Shown here: in pieces, positions 22,201 to 33,252 of the stretch
Numbering within the stretch: the stretch's first letter is position 1
How the letters are laid out: each line of letters begins with the position of its first letter
Source of the DNA: Monodelphis domestica
Taxonomy: Eukaryota > Chordata > Mammalia > Didelphimorphia > Didelphidae
Direction: 5' to 3'
Assembly (NCBI RefSeq): GCF_027887165.1
Contig: NC_077233.1
Coordinates: 230,850,872-230,914,871 of the forward strand
Length of the DNA stretch: 64,000 bases
Made by a program: the position numbers and the translations under genes
Notes under the pieces: generated by a model
Database searches by the model: none
What the model saw: the letters and a program-made list of their open reading frames with translations, nothing else
What the model was told of the DNA's origin: nothing

Positions 22201-23963
22201 AATATTGAACCATCCTTGCATTCTTGGTATGAATCCTACCTGATCGTAGTGGATAACACTTGTGATGACTTGCTGGAGTCTTTTTACTAGTATCAGATTT
22301 AAGATTTTTGCATCTATATTCATTAGGGAGAGTGGCCTATAGTTTTCTTTCTGTTTTTAATCTTCCTGGCTTTGGGATCAGTACAATGTTTGTGTCGTAA
22401 AAAGAATTTGGTAGAACCCCTTCTTGGCTTATTTTGTCAAATAGTTTGTATAGTTTTGGGGTTAGCTGTTCTTTGAATGTTTGATAGAATTCATTTGTGA
22501 ATCCATCTGGACCTGGGGATTTTTTCTTAGGGAGTTCTTTGATGGCTTGTTCAATTTCTTTTTCTGATATGGGGTTATTTAGGTAATTTATTTCTTCTTC
22601 TTTTAGCCTAGGCAATTTATATTTTTGTAAGTATTCATCCATATCACTTAGATTGCCATATTTTTTGCCATATAATTGTGCATAGTAGTTTTTAATGATT
22701 GCCTTGATTTCCTCTTCATTAGAGGTGAGGTCTCCCTTTTCATCTTGGATACTGTCAATTTGGGTTTTTTCTTTCCTTTTTTTTAATTAGACTGACTAGT
22801 ACTTCGTCAATTTTATTTGTTTTTTTCAAAGTACCAGCTTCTAGTCTTATTTATTAAATCAATAGTTCTTTGACTTTCAATTTTATTAATTTCTCCTTTG
22901 ATTTTTAGGATCTCTAATTTAGTCTTCATCTGAGGATTTTTAATTTGTTCACTTTCTAGTTTTTTAATTTGCATGCCCAATTCAATGACCTCTGCCCTTC
23001 TTAATTTGTTTATATACAAACTCAAGGATATAAATTTCCCTCTGAGTACTGCTTTGGCTGCATCAAATAGGTTTTGAAAGGATGTCTCACCATTGTCATT
23101 TTCTTCAATGAAGTTATTAATTGTTTCTATGATTTGTTCTTTAACTAGCTGGTTTGGGAGTATCATATTGTTTAATTTCCAATTAATTTTTGATTTATCT
23201 ATCCATGTAGCCTTTCTAATTATTATTTTTATTGCATTGTGGTCTGAGAAGGTTGCATTTATTATTTCTGCCCTTTTGCACTTGTTTGCAATGATTTTGT
23301 GCCCTAGTACATGGTCAATTTTTGTGAATGTACCATATACTGTTGAAAAGGAGGTGTATTCCTTCTTGTCCCTATTTATTTTTCTCCATATGTCTACTAA
23401 CTCTAATTTTTCTAAGATTTCATTTGCTTCTCTCACCTCTTTCTTATTTATTTTTTTATTTGATTTATCTAGTTCGGATTGGGGGAGGTTCAGATCTCCC
23501 ACTAGTATAGTTTTTCTATCTATTTCGTCCTTGAGCTCCTCTAGTTTCTCCTTTAAACATTTGGATGCTCTGCCATTTGGTGCATACATATTGAGTACAG
23601 ATATTTCCTTGTTGTCTATACTGCCTTTTATCAGGATGTAATTACCTTCCCCATCTCTTTTAACTAGATTTATTTTTACTTTGGCTTTGTCCGATATCAT
23701 GATTGCTACTCCTGCCTTCTTTTTATCATTTGATGCCCAATAGATTTGGCTCCATCCTCTTACTTTCACCCTATACTATCTACCTTCCTCATGCGTGTTT
23801 CTTGCAGACAGCATATGGTAGGGTTTTGGATTCTAATCCACTCTGCTATTCGCTTGCATTTTATAGGTGAGTTAATTCCATTCACATTCAGAGTTATGAT
23901 TACTAGCTGTGTATTTCCCAGCATTTTGATTTCTACTCCTGGTCCTGCCTTTTCTTCTTTCAC
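19283..23963 (-). pseudogene. L1-C ORF2 (endonuclease-reverse transcriptase), broken
   Basis: Frames in order on the minus strand: 23,766-23,963 (endonuclease start, ITLNVNGINSP and LQETR), 22,813-23,769 (rest of the endonuclease, with GDLN and a C-terminal SDHNAIKI, plus the linker), 22,337-22,642 and 21,778-22,323 ([32 protein letters not shown]), 20,745-21,518 (thumb and C region), then 19,464-19,850 and 19,283-19,519 (Cys-rich C-terminus). The RT active site reads FPDD where FADD is usual. At least four frameshifts and an 835-bp insertion inactivate it. Confidence 0.85.
19842..20676 (-). mobile_element. L1 5' UTR plus ORF1-start fragment inserted in L1-C
   Basis: 835 bp flanked by the perfect 13-bp TCATGTGCTTATT (19,829-19,841 and 20,677-20,689). 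The minus strand starts GACTTCCGGTTAAGATGGCG (ETS and YY1 sites of an L1 promoter), runs through a GC-rich 5' UTR (20,010-20,660) and enters an ORF1-like frame beginning MANSTEAQKP, ending after about 45 codons. The ORF1 start differs from those of L1-A and L1-C, so it comes from another L1 family. It has its 5' end but lacks the rest of L1 and has no long poly(A), the reverse of normal 5' truncation. Confidence 0.75.
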
Positions 23964-24399
23964 TATTTCCTTCTATACCAATGTTTGTTTATAGTCAGAC
24001 CCCTCTGCTCCCCTCCTTATTTTACTTCCCTTTCTATCCCCCCCTCCCTTGTTATTCCCTTCCTTATTTTCCCCCGTAGTCTTTTTAAAATTTTCCCCCC
24101 ACCTTCTCCCTCCCTTGTACTGCTTCCCTCCCCACCAGTCCATTTCTTACCCTTCTACTCCCCTATAGGGCACAAATCTATTTTCTTCCCCAATGGATTG
24201 GATTGTTCTTCCCTCTTTGGGTCAGTTTCAAAGTACGTAAGAGTTGAGTATTTCCTATCTCCAACCTCTTTACCCTTCCAGTGTATCGATGTTCTCCCCA
24301 CTCCTGCCATGAGCTTCTTTGTGACATATAAATTTACCCCCATTTGTTTCTTTTCCCATTTCTTTTAGTTATAACCTCTTTTCTTTTTTAGCTCTAGTC

Positions 24400-24401
<2 letters not shown>

Positions 24402-24437
<36 letters not shown>

Positions 24438-24478
24438 GCACATGTATATATATTTATGCATGCATATATCTATATACC
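24402..24478. repeat. (TA)n / TATG microsatellite
   Basis: Long alternating TA run followed by TATGCATG-type purine-pyrimidine alternation, within the L1-C inter-ORF region. Confidence 0.9.
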
Positions 24479-24656
24479 TATTTATGTCTTGTCCTTTCAC
24501 CCTATACAGTTTGTCACTGTTCCCTCTGAGTGTAATTCTTCTAGTTGCTCAGGTGATAGCAACAGTTTTTAAGAGTTACCAATGACCTCTTTTCTTATAG
24601 GGACACATATCATTTTAACTTATTGAGTCTCTTAAAAAAAAATTCCCTCCTCTTTT

Positions 24657-25744
24657 TTAATTACCTTTTGATAATTCTCTTGAGTTCTGTGCTTGGGCAT
24701 CAAATTTTCTGTTCAGGTCTGGTCTTTTCTTTACAAATTCTTGGAATTCTTCTATTTTGTTGAATGACCATACTTTCCCCTGTAAGAATATAGTCAGTTT
24801 TGCTGGGAAGTTGATTCTTGGTTGTAGACCTAGTTCCCTTGCTTCCCGGAATATCATATTCCATGCCTTTCGGTCCTTCAGTGTGGATGCAGCCAGATCC
24901 TGTGTTAACTTCACCGTGTTTCCATGGTATCTGAATGGCTTCTTCTTGGCAGCTTGTAATATCTGTTCTTTCATCTGATTGTTTTTGAATTTGGCTATAA
25001 CATTTCTTGGTGTTGTCAGTTGGGGATAAAATACAGGGGGTGATCTGTGGATTCTTTCAATCTCCACTTTCCCCTCTCGCTCTAGAATCTCGGGACAGTT
25101 TTCCTGGATAATTTCCTTTAGTATTGTGTCCAGGCTTTTTCTTTTGTCATGGTCTTCTGGTAGTCCAATTATTCTTAAATTGTCTCTTCTTGAACGATTT
25201 TCTAAATCGTCTGTTTTGTGAATGAGATGCTTCACATTTTCCTCAATTTTTTCATTCTTTTTGTTTTGTTTTATAGTGTCCTGCTGCCTTGTGAGGTCAC
25301 TTGATTCTAGTTGTTTTATTCTGGTTCTTAAAGATTGGATTTCATCTCTGGCTTTTTGGTCGTCTTTTTCCTTCTGGTCTGATTTTCTTGAAGATCGTCT
25401 TTCATCCTCTTTACCTCTTCTTTCATCTCCTTTGCTTCATCTTTCATCTCCTTTGCCTCATTTTCCAGCTGGTTGATTTTGGTTTTCAGGACACTATTTT
25501 CTTGTTTTAGTTCAAGTGCCTCTGTTTCCAGATGACTTATCTTAATTTTTAAGTTCTTTTCCCAATTGTCTTCAGCCTCTCTTAGTTGTGTTTTGAGTTC
25601 TTCCACAGCCTGTATCCAATTCGCTGGGATTTCTGGTTTATTGTTTGCTGATCTTTCCCCCTCTGTTCCATTTGGTGAGTAGCTGTCTATTGTAGTTTCT
25701 TTCTTCTTTTTCTGTTGTTTGCGCAAATTCACCCAACATTCCAA
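24657..25744 (-). pseudogene. L1-C ORF1 in two frames
   Basis: 25,328-25,744 (138 codons) is a Glu/Lys coiled coil with heptad-like repeats and a reiterated AKEMKDE/AKEMKEE unit. 24,657-25,235 (192 codons) holds the RRM-like and C-terminal domains (ENRSRRDNLRIIGLPE, VIAKFKN, RKAWNMIFREARELGLQPRINFPAKLTI). Together this is close to a full ORF1, split by a frameshift near 25,240-25,330. Confidence 0.8.
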
Positions 25745-26345
25745 CTAGTCCTAACTCCAACTAACTTCCAATCCAAAAACTAACTCCAACTGCCTCAAAT
25801 TCAATAAGTCCCTTCCTTTTAAAGAAATTTTCTCTTGTTTCACCTCCCCTAAATTTTCACATCTACCAATCACAGTAGACGCTTTTCCCCAGGACTGCCC
25901 ATTCTTAGTTCACATCTTTTGTTCTCACCTTCTCTGGTTGGATAAGATCTACTGAGTACTTCACACCTCTTTTGTTAAGCTTGCCTTTTGTAAGTTGCTT
26001 GATCTTTTAGTGATAAATTTAACCTTTATAGGTACTGAGCACCTTTTTGTATTAGATTTAAAAATAGACCTAGTCTAAGGTTCTAGCTTTACTATAAGGC
26101 ATAAGTTAGAGTCTTTTCATTGTTCAATCAGGAGTTTGAAACTTTATCTTCCCCTAAGGCATTGTCTGAGTAGGGTGGAGTAATTTTAAAGTTCTCAATA
26201 CATTCCTGATCAAGTACCTTCATTGTTAAAATAGGGGGGAAACTTAACCAAATCTTCTAAGGTATAGTCTGAGCAGTTTTAAGATTCAGTGTAGACATTC
26301 CTGATTTTATTAGACTAAGTAGGGTGGAGTAATCTAAAGTTCACA
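25745..26345 (-). repeat. ERV LTR (minus strand) next to L1-C
   Basis: On the minus strand it begins TGTGAACTTTAG at 26,345, just after a polypurine tract AGGGGGGAAAT. It carries TAACAATGAAGGTACTT and GGGCAGTCCTGG...GATTGGTAGATG, shared with the solo LTR at 13,024-13,829. The U3 start is partly duplicated: TAGGGTGGAGTAAT occurs at 26,171 and again at 26,320. The U5 end is lost or blurred against L1-C. Confidence 0.55.
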
Positions 26346-27035
26346 ATTTCCCCCCTGATGATGATTGGGAGAGTAGTCTCCCCAATTGATCACCAAACAT
26401 CATCATCCTGCACCTTCAAATTTTCTAACTGCAGGTGCATACATAATTTCACCTACTAAGAGGAAATTAACAATAGTCAGAAGAGGGAAATAGAAGAAAG
26501 ACAGACAGTAAACCTGTTTGTTTGGTGTATTGACAAAAACCAATTAGGGGGCAATCCCCTTTTGGCATAGGAGTATACACCTCTCAGAGAAGAGAGTTAA
26601 CTCCAACAGGATGTTCTCTCTCCAAGTTCCAGTGAAATCAGGAACTAACCTCCTAGCTCCAGGCTTCAATCCCCTTTTTATTTTGTCCTGTCATTCCTTT
26701 TTGGAACCCTTTCTTTTGAGTTCCATCCATGAGCTATTGAATTTCAACCCCTGTCTTTTGTAACCTTACCTTCTTATTTTTCTATTCTTATAGTTTCTAG
26801 ACCCTGCTGTCAGTATTTAACTACCAGTAACCCTTGACTCTGCACTCACAAGATCCAGAGGCAAGTCCTCTAACTGGGAACTCTTCCTTCCTTATCTCCC
26901 CCTCATCACCTTGGTAATGGAATCTACAGCTCTGGCTCACTGACCAGTCAGTTCTGCTCTACTTAGAAATCCTGTTCTCCTGCCTATTAAAGAGGCAGAG
27001 GGAGAGATTAAGAAAGTTCCTTTAACATTATTGCA
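26346..27035 (-). repeat. ERV internal 3' end / LTR-related sequence
   Basis: The upstream side of the polypurine tract at about 26,346-26,358, with a CATCATCA/TGATGATG inverted stretch next to it. No envelope frame could be followed. The segment near 26,970-27,030 (AAAGAGGCAGAGGGAGAGATTAAG) resembles 1,200-1,280 of the other ERV. Confidence 0.35.
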
Positions 27036-28113
27036 TTATATAGTTCAAAAGGTTGAATTTAATATTTGTGCTTTTCTGCATTTGCTGTGAAGTTTTTATT
27101 CCTGAATACAAGATCAATTTTTGTGAAGGTGCTCTGCATGACTGAGAAAAAGGTATATTACTGTCTATTCCCATTTGGTTTTTCTCTTTTCTAAAATTGT
27201 ATTCATCTCCTTAATTTCTTTATTATATGGTTAGAGGTATTTAGTTCTAAGATGGGTAAATTAAGGTTCCTCCCACTGGTACCATTTTTACTATTTCCTC
27301 ATGTAATTCATTTATCTTTTCCTTCAAGAATTTAGATGCTATGAAATTTGGTATATATGTTTAGTGTTGATATTAATTCATTATGTATTAGCAAGATGTA
27401 GTTTTCCTGCTTATCCCTTTTAATTAGGTCCATTTTTGCTTTTGCTTTGTCTGCAACGATTGCTATCCGCATTTAAAAAAATGCGTAATAAATTCTACTC
27501 TGGAGTATCATATCCTTATTTTAACTGTATCTTTGTTTCAAGTCTCTTGTAAACAATATTGTTGAATTCTCATTTCTTATACATTCCTTGACCTGGGAAC
27601 TCTGGAATTTGGGCTATAATCTTCCTGAGAGTTTTCATTTTGGGATCTTTTTCAGGAGATGACCAATGGATTAATTTAATTTTCATTTTGCCTCAAGGTT
27701 CTAATATATTGGGGCAGTTTTCCTATATAATTTTCTGAATTGGGATGTCTAGGCTCTTTTTCTGATCATGGCTTTTAGGTATCAAATAATTTAAAAATAA
27801 TTTCTATTCTATTTTGATTTTTTAGTGAGATAGGTCACATTTTTTTTTGTCTTTTGCCTTTGTTTCATTGTTTCTTGATGTCTTATGGAGTCATTAACTT
27901 CCACTTGTTCAATCCTAATTTTTAAAGAATTATTTTCTTCATAGGTAATTTACCTCTTTTTACCATTTGGCCAATTCTCATTTTCAAGAAGTTATTTTCT
28001 TCAGTGTTTTTTAAAGGTCTCTTTTACTGAGCTGTTAATTCTCTTTTTATAATTTTCTTGCATTACTCTCATTTCTTTCCCTAATTTTTCCTCTACCCCT
28101 TTTATTCTTTTTT

Positions 28114-28186
28114 TTTAAACCCTTACCTTCCATCTTGGAGTCAATACTGAGTATTGGCTCCAAGGCAGAAGAGTGGTAAGGGCTTA
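28114..28186 (-). mobile_element. 5'-truncated tRNA-SINE tail
   Basis: Only the 3' stem-loop part of the WSINE-type element is present (AAACCCTTACC...GAGTGGTAAGGGCT). It is flanked by CTTTTATTCTT on both sides (ending near 28,112 and 28,200), a target-site duplication within the old L1. Confidence 0.7.
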
Positions 28187-28364
28187 CCTCTTTTATTCTT
28201 AAAAATATTTTTTGCTCTTTTAAAAAAATCCTTAACTCTTCTGAGAATTCTTGTTGGGCATATGTCCACTCTGCACTTCCTCCTCTTTGAGGCTTTGCTT
28301 ATAGAAGTTTTCAAGTCATTGTAATCTTCTGTTTTGTGTCTTGAGCTTCTTGGTCACTGTACTG

Positions 28365-28383
28365 TAGTGTAGTGTAGTGTAGA
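28365..28383. repeat. Short TAGTG tandem repeat
   Basis: Four tandem copies of a GTAGT-type 5-mer. Confidence 0.7.
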
Positions 28384-28734
28384 TTTTTATGTTCAGACTC
28401 TTTAATTTTGTGTTTGTTCATTTTCTAAATTTATTTACTTAGGACTTTATCTTAGATTTGGGTTATGTTTACTTCTAGGACAGGTAGGGTGGTGCTATCT
28501 CTGAATTTCAGGCTTCTATGTCCAGATGTTTTCAGAGGTAGGTCCAGGACCTATAAGTTTCTGATGCTTCTGAACATCCTCTGGGAATTCCATTAAAGGT
28601 ACAGTCATTACCCTTTTGATCTCTGCTCTGGTCCACATACAGGCAGGGTCCTTGTTCCCTTGTGATCACAAGAGTTCTTTTCCTCCCTCAAAATGGGTAA
28701 TAGGTAACAGAGTTATCAAATGTGTAGCATCCCA

Positions 28735-29240
28735 GGTATATTTTCATGTTGAAAGTATTATTGATATATTGATATTGTAACCTTAGTACTCATATGCCAG
28801 ACATAGGGTCATGTTACTTATTGATCATTGTATTTCCAAATCTTCAGTCCAAATGTCAAAAGAATTCCTGGGCAGGATGTTAGTTGCCACAGAGTACTAG
28901 CTACCTCCTTGTTAGACCATACTCCTTACCAAATCACATATTTGATTAACCTCCTCCTCTTTGATTACGTGATTGTCAATTGAGCCAATGTTAAAACCTA
29001 TGCCATGTCACATGTTCATTAGCTACCTCCCACTCCACATTCCTAAATTCTCCAATAAAAGCTTGGGGACACGTGTAGATCACTCTTTCAATACCATCAG
29101 AGGAGCACGTATGACAGAGCCCATGTTTTTTAACTCCTTGTCTCTGTGTCTTTATTGTTTTATCACACACACTCTCTCTCTCTCTCTTCTTTACCCATTT
29201 TCCCTCAGTATCCATTCTCATTCTCAGGTGTCCACCCACA
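28735..29240 (+). repeat. Gammaretrovirus-like LTR
   Basis: The plus strand has an LTR-like layout: U3-like sequence, AATAAAAGCTTGGGG (near 29,055), then a U5-like TCTCTGTGTCTTTATTG (near 29,145) and a (CT)n run. It ends near TCCACCCACA before TTTGTGGCTGCAGG. The R/U5 pattern is typical of class I ERV LTRs. No gag or pol follows, so it is solo or partial. Confidence 0.5.
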
Positions 29241-30605
29241 AATATATTAATTTGTGGCTGCAGGCAGCGACAAAAAGGCACCTGGTTCTTTGTCCAGGGG
29301 TAGCACAGGAATCTCCTATAATCTCTCTTGACTAGGTATTTAATTCTCATACTACTGCTGCATGCTGAGCTTTCCCAGGACCACTGCTGCTGCTGCTGTT
29401 GCCTCCAAGGTCCAAAGCTTATGTCTTTTGTGCCATGCCATGGTCCCAGTCAGCCTCCAACCTCATTGTTGGCAAACCACTCTTTCTGTCCTCCTAAGCT
29501 GTTCTGGGCTGGAAAAAATGACTCACTGAGACTTTTTGTTAGGTGTGCTGCCTCTAATTTAATTTGACGATCTTAAAAAAAAATTGTTTAGAGGGGAAAT
29601 ATGAGAGGTTGGCAAAAATACTCACTTAACTCTGCTATCCTCTAATATCAATTCAAAAAATGTTTCAATGTCAGAAAATTTTGCATTCCATGGTGGTCTG
29701 GGATAAATCTGGTTGCATGTGTTATAGTGAAAGCACAGAATCCAGGGAAAGAGTCTCCTCCAAAGCCAAGGAAGCAGAGTCCTCCTCTAGTCCAGGTCAC
29801 TGACTGATGCAGAGTGAATGACTGAATCCTTGGGCTGGCCTTTTAAAAACAGTTTTCTCAACATCACCTCCTGTTGCTTCCCCATTTTATGGAAACCAAT
29901 CACAGACTCCCAATTTGCCTAGCCCTCTCTGGGGAGAGGGGAAGAGGATTGTCACTTACTCTAGGAAGTGACTTGTGAACTCTCATGCTTTAATGGTTCA
30001 GTAGAGGTGCTTTGAATTCTTTATTGATTGAATGATGATTGAATGAATGATGATTGAAATCATCATTAAAATAGACAAAGGGAGATAATTTCATCTTCAC
30101 AATGATGCTTCAGAAGGCATAATGAGAAATCATGTTAAAGATGTGATGAAAATCACCTAAAAAATGTCTTAAACCACTATTTTGCTTTCTTGTTGTAAGG
30201 GATATAAGGTTCTACTTAAAGAGCAAGTTCTGAAAAGTTTTGTACCTTAAAGCAAATTGTACAAAAATAGGCTATTAGAAATTTGGTAAGTGAACAACTG
30301 TATTAAAATTGTTAAAATGAGCACAAAGTCCTGCCTCCTACTCAAGAGTAAAAGGGGAAGAGGGTTGTTTACTCCTTTAAAACTGTAGAAATCAATGAAA
30401 AAATTTTTTTTGCTTAAAAAAGTCAGAAAAGTTAGGCTGCCTAAAATTCAATGTCATTATATTTGCATCCATAAAGCATTAGTAGGTATCCATGCAAAGA
30501 AGAAATATGGTCTCCTGATATCTTGATGATTTAGAGGCTAGCATCTCTGAGATGATTAGAGATCAGGTTGGTGAAAAGCTATAGGTCTGGTCTACAAATA
30601 TCCCA
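29241..30605. other. Unassigned sequence, possibly LTR-derived in part
   Basis: No supported gene. A CTG/GCTGCT run lies near 29,380. 29,660-30,010 has the composition of an old LTR (for example a CCTTTTAAAAAC box) but I could not confirm it. 30,010-30,600 shows nothing recognisable. Confidence 0.3.
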
Positions 30606-30609
30606 GCAG

Positions 30610-30775
30610 ATGACTTTCATCATGGATTTAGAGCTGGAAGAGACTATAGAGGCCACTGGGCCCAACCCTTCATTTTACAGATGAGGAAGTCAAGTTCCAG
30701 AGAGGTTAATTTGACTTGCCCAAAGTCACAAAGCTAATAAGTTGACTGCAGGGCCAATGCTCTATCACTGTCTTA
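30610..30775 (-). repeat. MIR-family SINE fragment
   Basis: Contains the MIR-like block CATTTTACAGATGAGGAAG...GAGAGGTTAA...CCCAAAGTCACA. The antisense reading on the plus strand indicates minus orientation. Confidence 0.7.
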
Positions 30776-31614
30776 TCATTTACCTCTGTATTTCATAGAA
30801 CACTTTCAAGTACCACAGAATATGAATTATTATTTTCATTACTTCTCTAATTCTAAATAAGCCTTCTACTTCTATCTCATTATAATCCTCATCTGTGAAG
30901 ATGCTCCAGTTCAGGATAACAAAGATTTGCTTAGCCCTATCCAAACTGGAAAGCTTCTTGATTCCCAATGTAGCATTCTTTCTGCTACAGAACTAAAATT
31001 GCATATAAACCTGGTGCAAAGGAATTTTGAGAATGGGTACAAATAGTGAACTTCAAAATTTATAAATAAATTTTAGTGAAGATTTCAATGACCTTTTAAC
31101 ATGAAAGACAAAACTAATGTACAGTGACTCTCAGTAGGGTTTTTGCTTGGCTTATCACAAAGGCACAGTCTCTTCTCCTTTTGATGTATATTTTCCTTTT
31201 CCCTATTTGTAAAAATTACAAAATATGCCTAGCCTTCTAATTTATACAGCTTATTTTCTGTTTGTGAAATTCCAATTTTGTTTTCAATTAGAAATAGTCA
31301 TGACTTTTACCAATTGTAGTATGAGTTTTCAGTGAAACTTTGAGGCCAGGATTATAAGTCACAGGTTTTAGAATTTATTTGAATGCATGTAATGAACAGA
31401 ATGAAATATATTATATTACTTCCCAAAGAATCTGTGATATTTCCCTGAGATGATATGATCTCTTCCACTAGCAGTTAAGGGGGTGATAGTAACTACAGTA
31501 TGTATGATAAACTCTGCTAGTGTGGTCAAAGAGAAAATAGCCTACTTGAATATTAATGAGAAGTATATCTTTGAGACAAGAGAACACCCCCTGCCCCCCG
31601 CCAAACTATCAGAA

Positions 31615-32109
31615 CAACTAAAACAGGAAAGGTTTTATTTTAAACATATCCATAACTTAAATACAAAACAAAATAAAGTCCACAGTACAAGTTTGATTTT
31701 CATAATAATTTTAAGAACTTCCAAGAGAACCTGTTAACAAGTACTGCCATGTCTCTAATCTGTATATGTATCTACATTATTTCCACCAAAAAAAATTAAT
31801 TTAAACCAACACAATTTCTGCAATATTTTGACTTTCATTTAATTAGTTACTTAAGATCATGATCAGAGCCAATGTTTTAGGAGTTAGCATCTTCCTATTA
31901 GCAAGACACTGACACTGATAAATTCAAAGACATATATGAACTAATATAATGAGATTTGGAATCCAAATTTTTTAAGTGTTTAAGAGAGACTAAATTCATT
32001 GTCTTTCCTTTCTCTGCCTGGCCTTCAGTCAAGAAGAAAAGATTCATCATCTAATTTGTGCTCAGGACCTGCTGGACTCACAGTTCGCAGAGAGAACCTA
32101 TTTCTTAGA
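31615..32109 (-). other. LYRM1: Probable LYRM1 3' UTR
   Basis: Unique AT-rich sequence directly after the LYRM1 stop codon. The nearest AATAAA on the minus strand reads from 31,639 to 31,634, which would give a UTR of about 490 bases. Other AATAAA-like hexamers lie further downstream (near 31,376), so the true end is uncertain. No repeat was recognised in the segment. Confidence 0.4.
31634..31639 (-). terminator. Candidate LYRM1 polyadenylation signal AATAAA
   Basis: First minus-strand AATAAA after the LYRM1 stop codon. The hexamer is common in AT-rich DNA, so this is only a candidate without transcript ends. Confidence 0.35.
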
Positions 32110-32226
32110 TTATAAAATTTCATCATGAGACTTGAGATATAATGGTCTCGAAAGTTTCCTTAGCTTCTCCTGGTTTTGAAATCCACGACTTTGAAGGGGA
32201 GAGAGGGCTGTTGGAGGCAGGTGAAT
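32110..32226 (-). CDS. LYRM1: LYRM1 last coding exon (residues 85-122 and stop)
   Basis: The acceptor TTTGTGCAG ends at 32,227 and the exon opens with IHLPP, the LYRM1 continuation. There are 38 codons, then TAA at 32,112-32,110. The three exons give 53+31+38=122 residues, the length I recall for human LYRM1. The tail includes QEKLRKLSRPLYLKSHDE, which is close to the human tail, while the last two residues differ from it. The reading frame has no stop or frameshift in any of the three exons, so the gene looks intact. Confidence 0.94.
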   Translation of the reverse strand: MHLPPTALSPLQSRGFQNQEKLRKLSRPLYLKSHDEIL

Positions 32227-32339
32227 CTGCACAAAGAAAAAAACATCTATATCAGATAGTAAAGTAAAAACCCACAGTTGGTGTTTTCCTTTTAAAAATG
32301 CAGTGGTTTGGGGAAGCTAGGGATTACAGTGGACAGCTG

Positions 32340-32475
32340 GGCCTAGAGTTGGGAGGATCTTGGTTCAAATCTGGACTCAGAGACTACCTACCTGTGTGAT
32401 CTTAGGCAAGTCACTTAACCTCAATTGCTAGCCCTTGCTGTTCTTCTGTCTTAGAAGTGATACTAAAACAGATAG
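32340..32475 (+). repeat. MAR1/MIR-type core-SINE fragment
   Basis: TTCAAATCTGGACTCAGA...TGTGTGATCTTAGGCAAGTCACTTAACCTCA is the tRNA B-box plus core-SINE signature. It lies in the intron just upstream (minus sense) of the last LYRM1 exon. Confidence 0.7.
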
Positions 32476-32644
32476 TAAGTGTTAAAAAAATGCAACAGTT
32501 TGTAGGCCAGGTTCCTGATAGTTCCATGGGAAAGATAAGAGAAAACCTTTTAAACAAGGTACTGGTAATGCTACTTCGCTTCCATATGGTTCTACAGATG
32601 CCCCCCTCTTTGACCTTAAGTTTCCAATCAGACTATCTCAATCT

Positions 32645-33105
32645 AGAGCAGGGATTCTTAACCTTGGGTCCATAGACTTCTGGGAGTCCATAAATAGATT
32701 TCAGGGGGTCAGTGAATTTGAACAAGGGAAAAAAATACATCTTAATTTTAACTAACCTCTAATTGAAATGGAACATTAAAAAAAGTTTTTTTTTATTAAA
32801 AACCCTTACCTTCTGTCTTGGAATTAATACTGTGTATTAGTTTCAAGGCAGAAGAGTGGTAAGGGCTAGGCAATGGGGGTCAAGTGACTTGCCCAGGGTC
32901 ACACAGCTGGGAATCCAAGGCCAGATTTGAACCTAGGAACTCCTGTCTCTAGGCCTGGCTCTCAATCCACTGAGCTAACCACCTGCTCCCAAAATGTAAC
33001 ATTTTGTAAATGAATGTAGGAAAGAGTTAATATTGAGAAGTTCATAGTTTTTACTAGACTTTCAAAAATGACCCAAGATACAGAAAAGGTTGAGACCCCA
33101 GATCT
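32645..33105. mobile_element. hAT-type DNA transposon remnant split by a SINE
   Basis: 32,645-32,778 begins CAGGGATTCTTAACCTTGGG and 32,990-33,105 ends AAAAGGTTGAGACCCC, an imperfect inverted pair typical of mammalian Charlie-like non-autonomous hAT elements. The SINE at 32,779-32,989 separates the halves. I do not name the family. Confidence 0.5.
32779..32989 (-). mobile_element. Marsupial tRNA-derived SINE (WSINE1 type)
   Basis: Near-full element with tail stem-loop, core and tRNA head, flanked by AAATGGAACATT / AAATGTAACATT (one mismatch) as target-site duplication. It sits in the hAT remnant in the last LYRM1 intron. Confidence 0.8.
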
Positions 33106-33252
33106 AGAGATTAAGGTATGTTATTTGTTTCTGTACTAATTTCATGCTTTCCCCAAACTACTAGTCCACATGAGAAAGAATGCTTAGAAATTACCAGCTT
33201 TGGGTGATACAATGGATTAGTACTAACATTTGGAGATTGAATCAAGACTTAC

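Larger units (their letters stand above)
18895..25740 (-). mobile_element. L1-C: long minus-strand L1 with an insertion
   Basis: The T-rich run at 18,897-18,930 is the reversed poly(A), followed by a 3' UTR shared with L1-A, L1-B and the 33.4-kb fragment. ORF2 spans 19,283-23,963 and ORF1 24,657-25,744, with a (TA)n-bearing inter-ORF/5' ORF2 region at 24.0-24.6 kb. It has the longest surviving L1 frames in the window (318 codons), so it is probably the youngest long copy. The 5' boundary against LTR sequence (near 25,700-25,745) is not certain and no TSD was found. Confidence 0.8.
27040..28500 (-). mobile_element. Old degenerate L1 (endonuclease and ORF1 parts)
   Basis: 27,050-27,480 aligns by eye to the L1 ORF2 endonuclease region of L1-C (23,250-23,720) on the minus strand, with heavy decay. 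27,560-28,400 resembles the ORF1 region. No frame exceeds background. Confidence 0.6.

Noticed and set aside
24402..24478. CRISPR-like or regulatory array
   Set aside because: Plain dinucleotide microsatellite without spacers, inside an L1.
28973..29350. Overlapping frames of about 120 codons on both strands
   Set aside because: They lie in an LTR-like region with simple repeats, are mirrored on both strands and match no protein family.
1..31600. Search for DNAH3, the expected convergent neighbour of LYRM1
   Set aside because: No dynein C-terminal motif was found; the region is occupied by retroelements. The DNAH3 end is probably further left.
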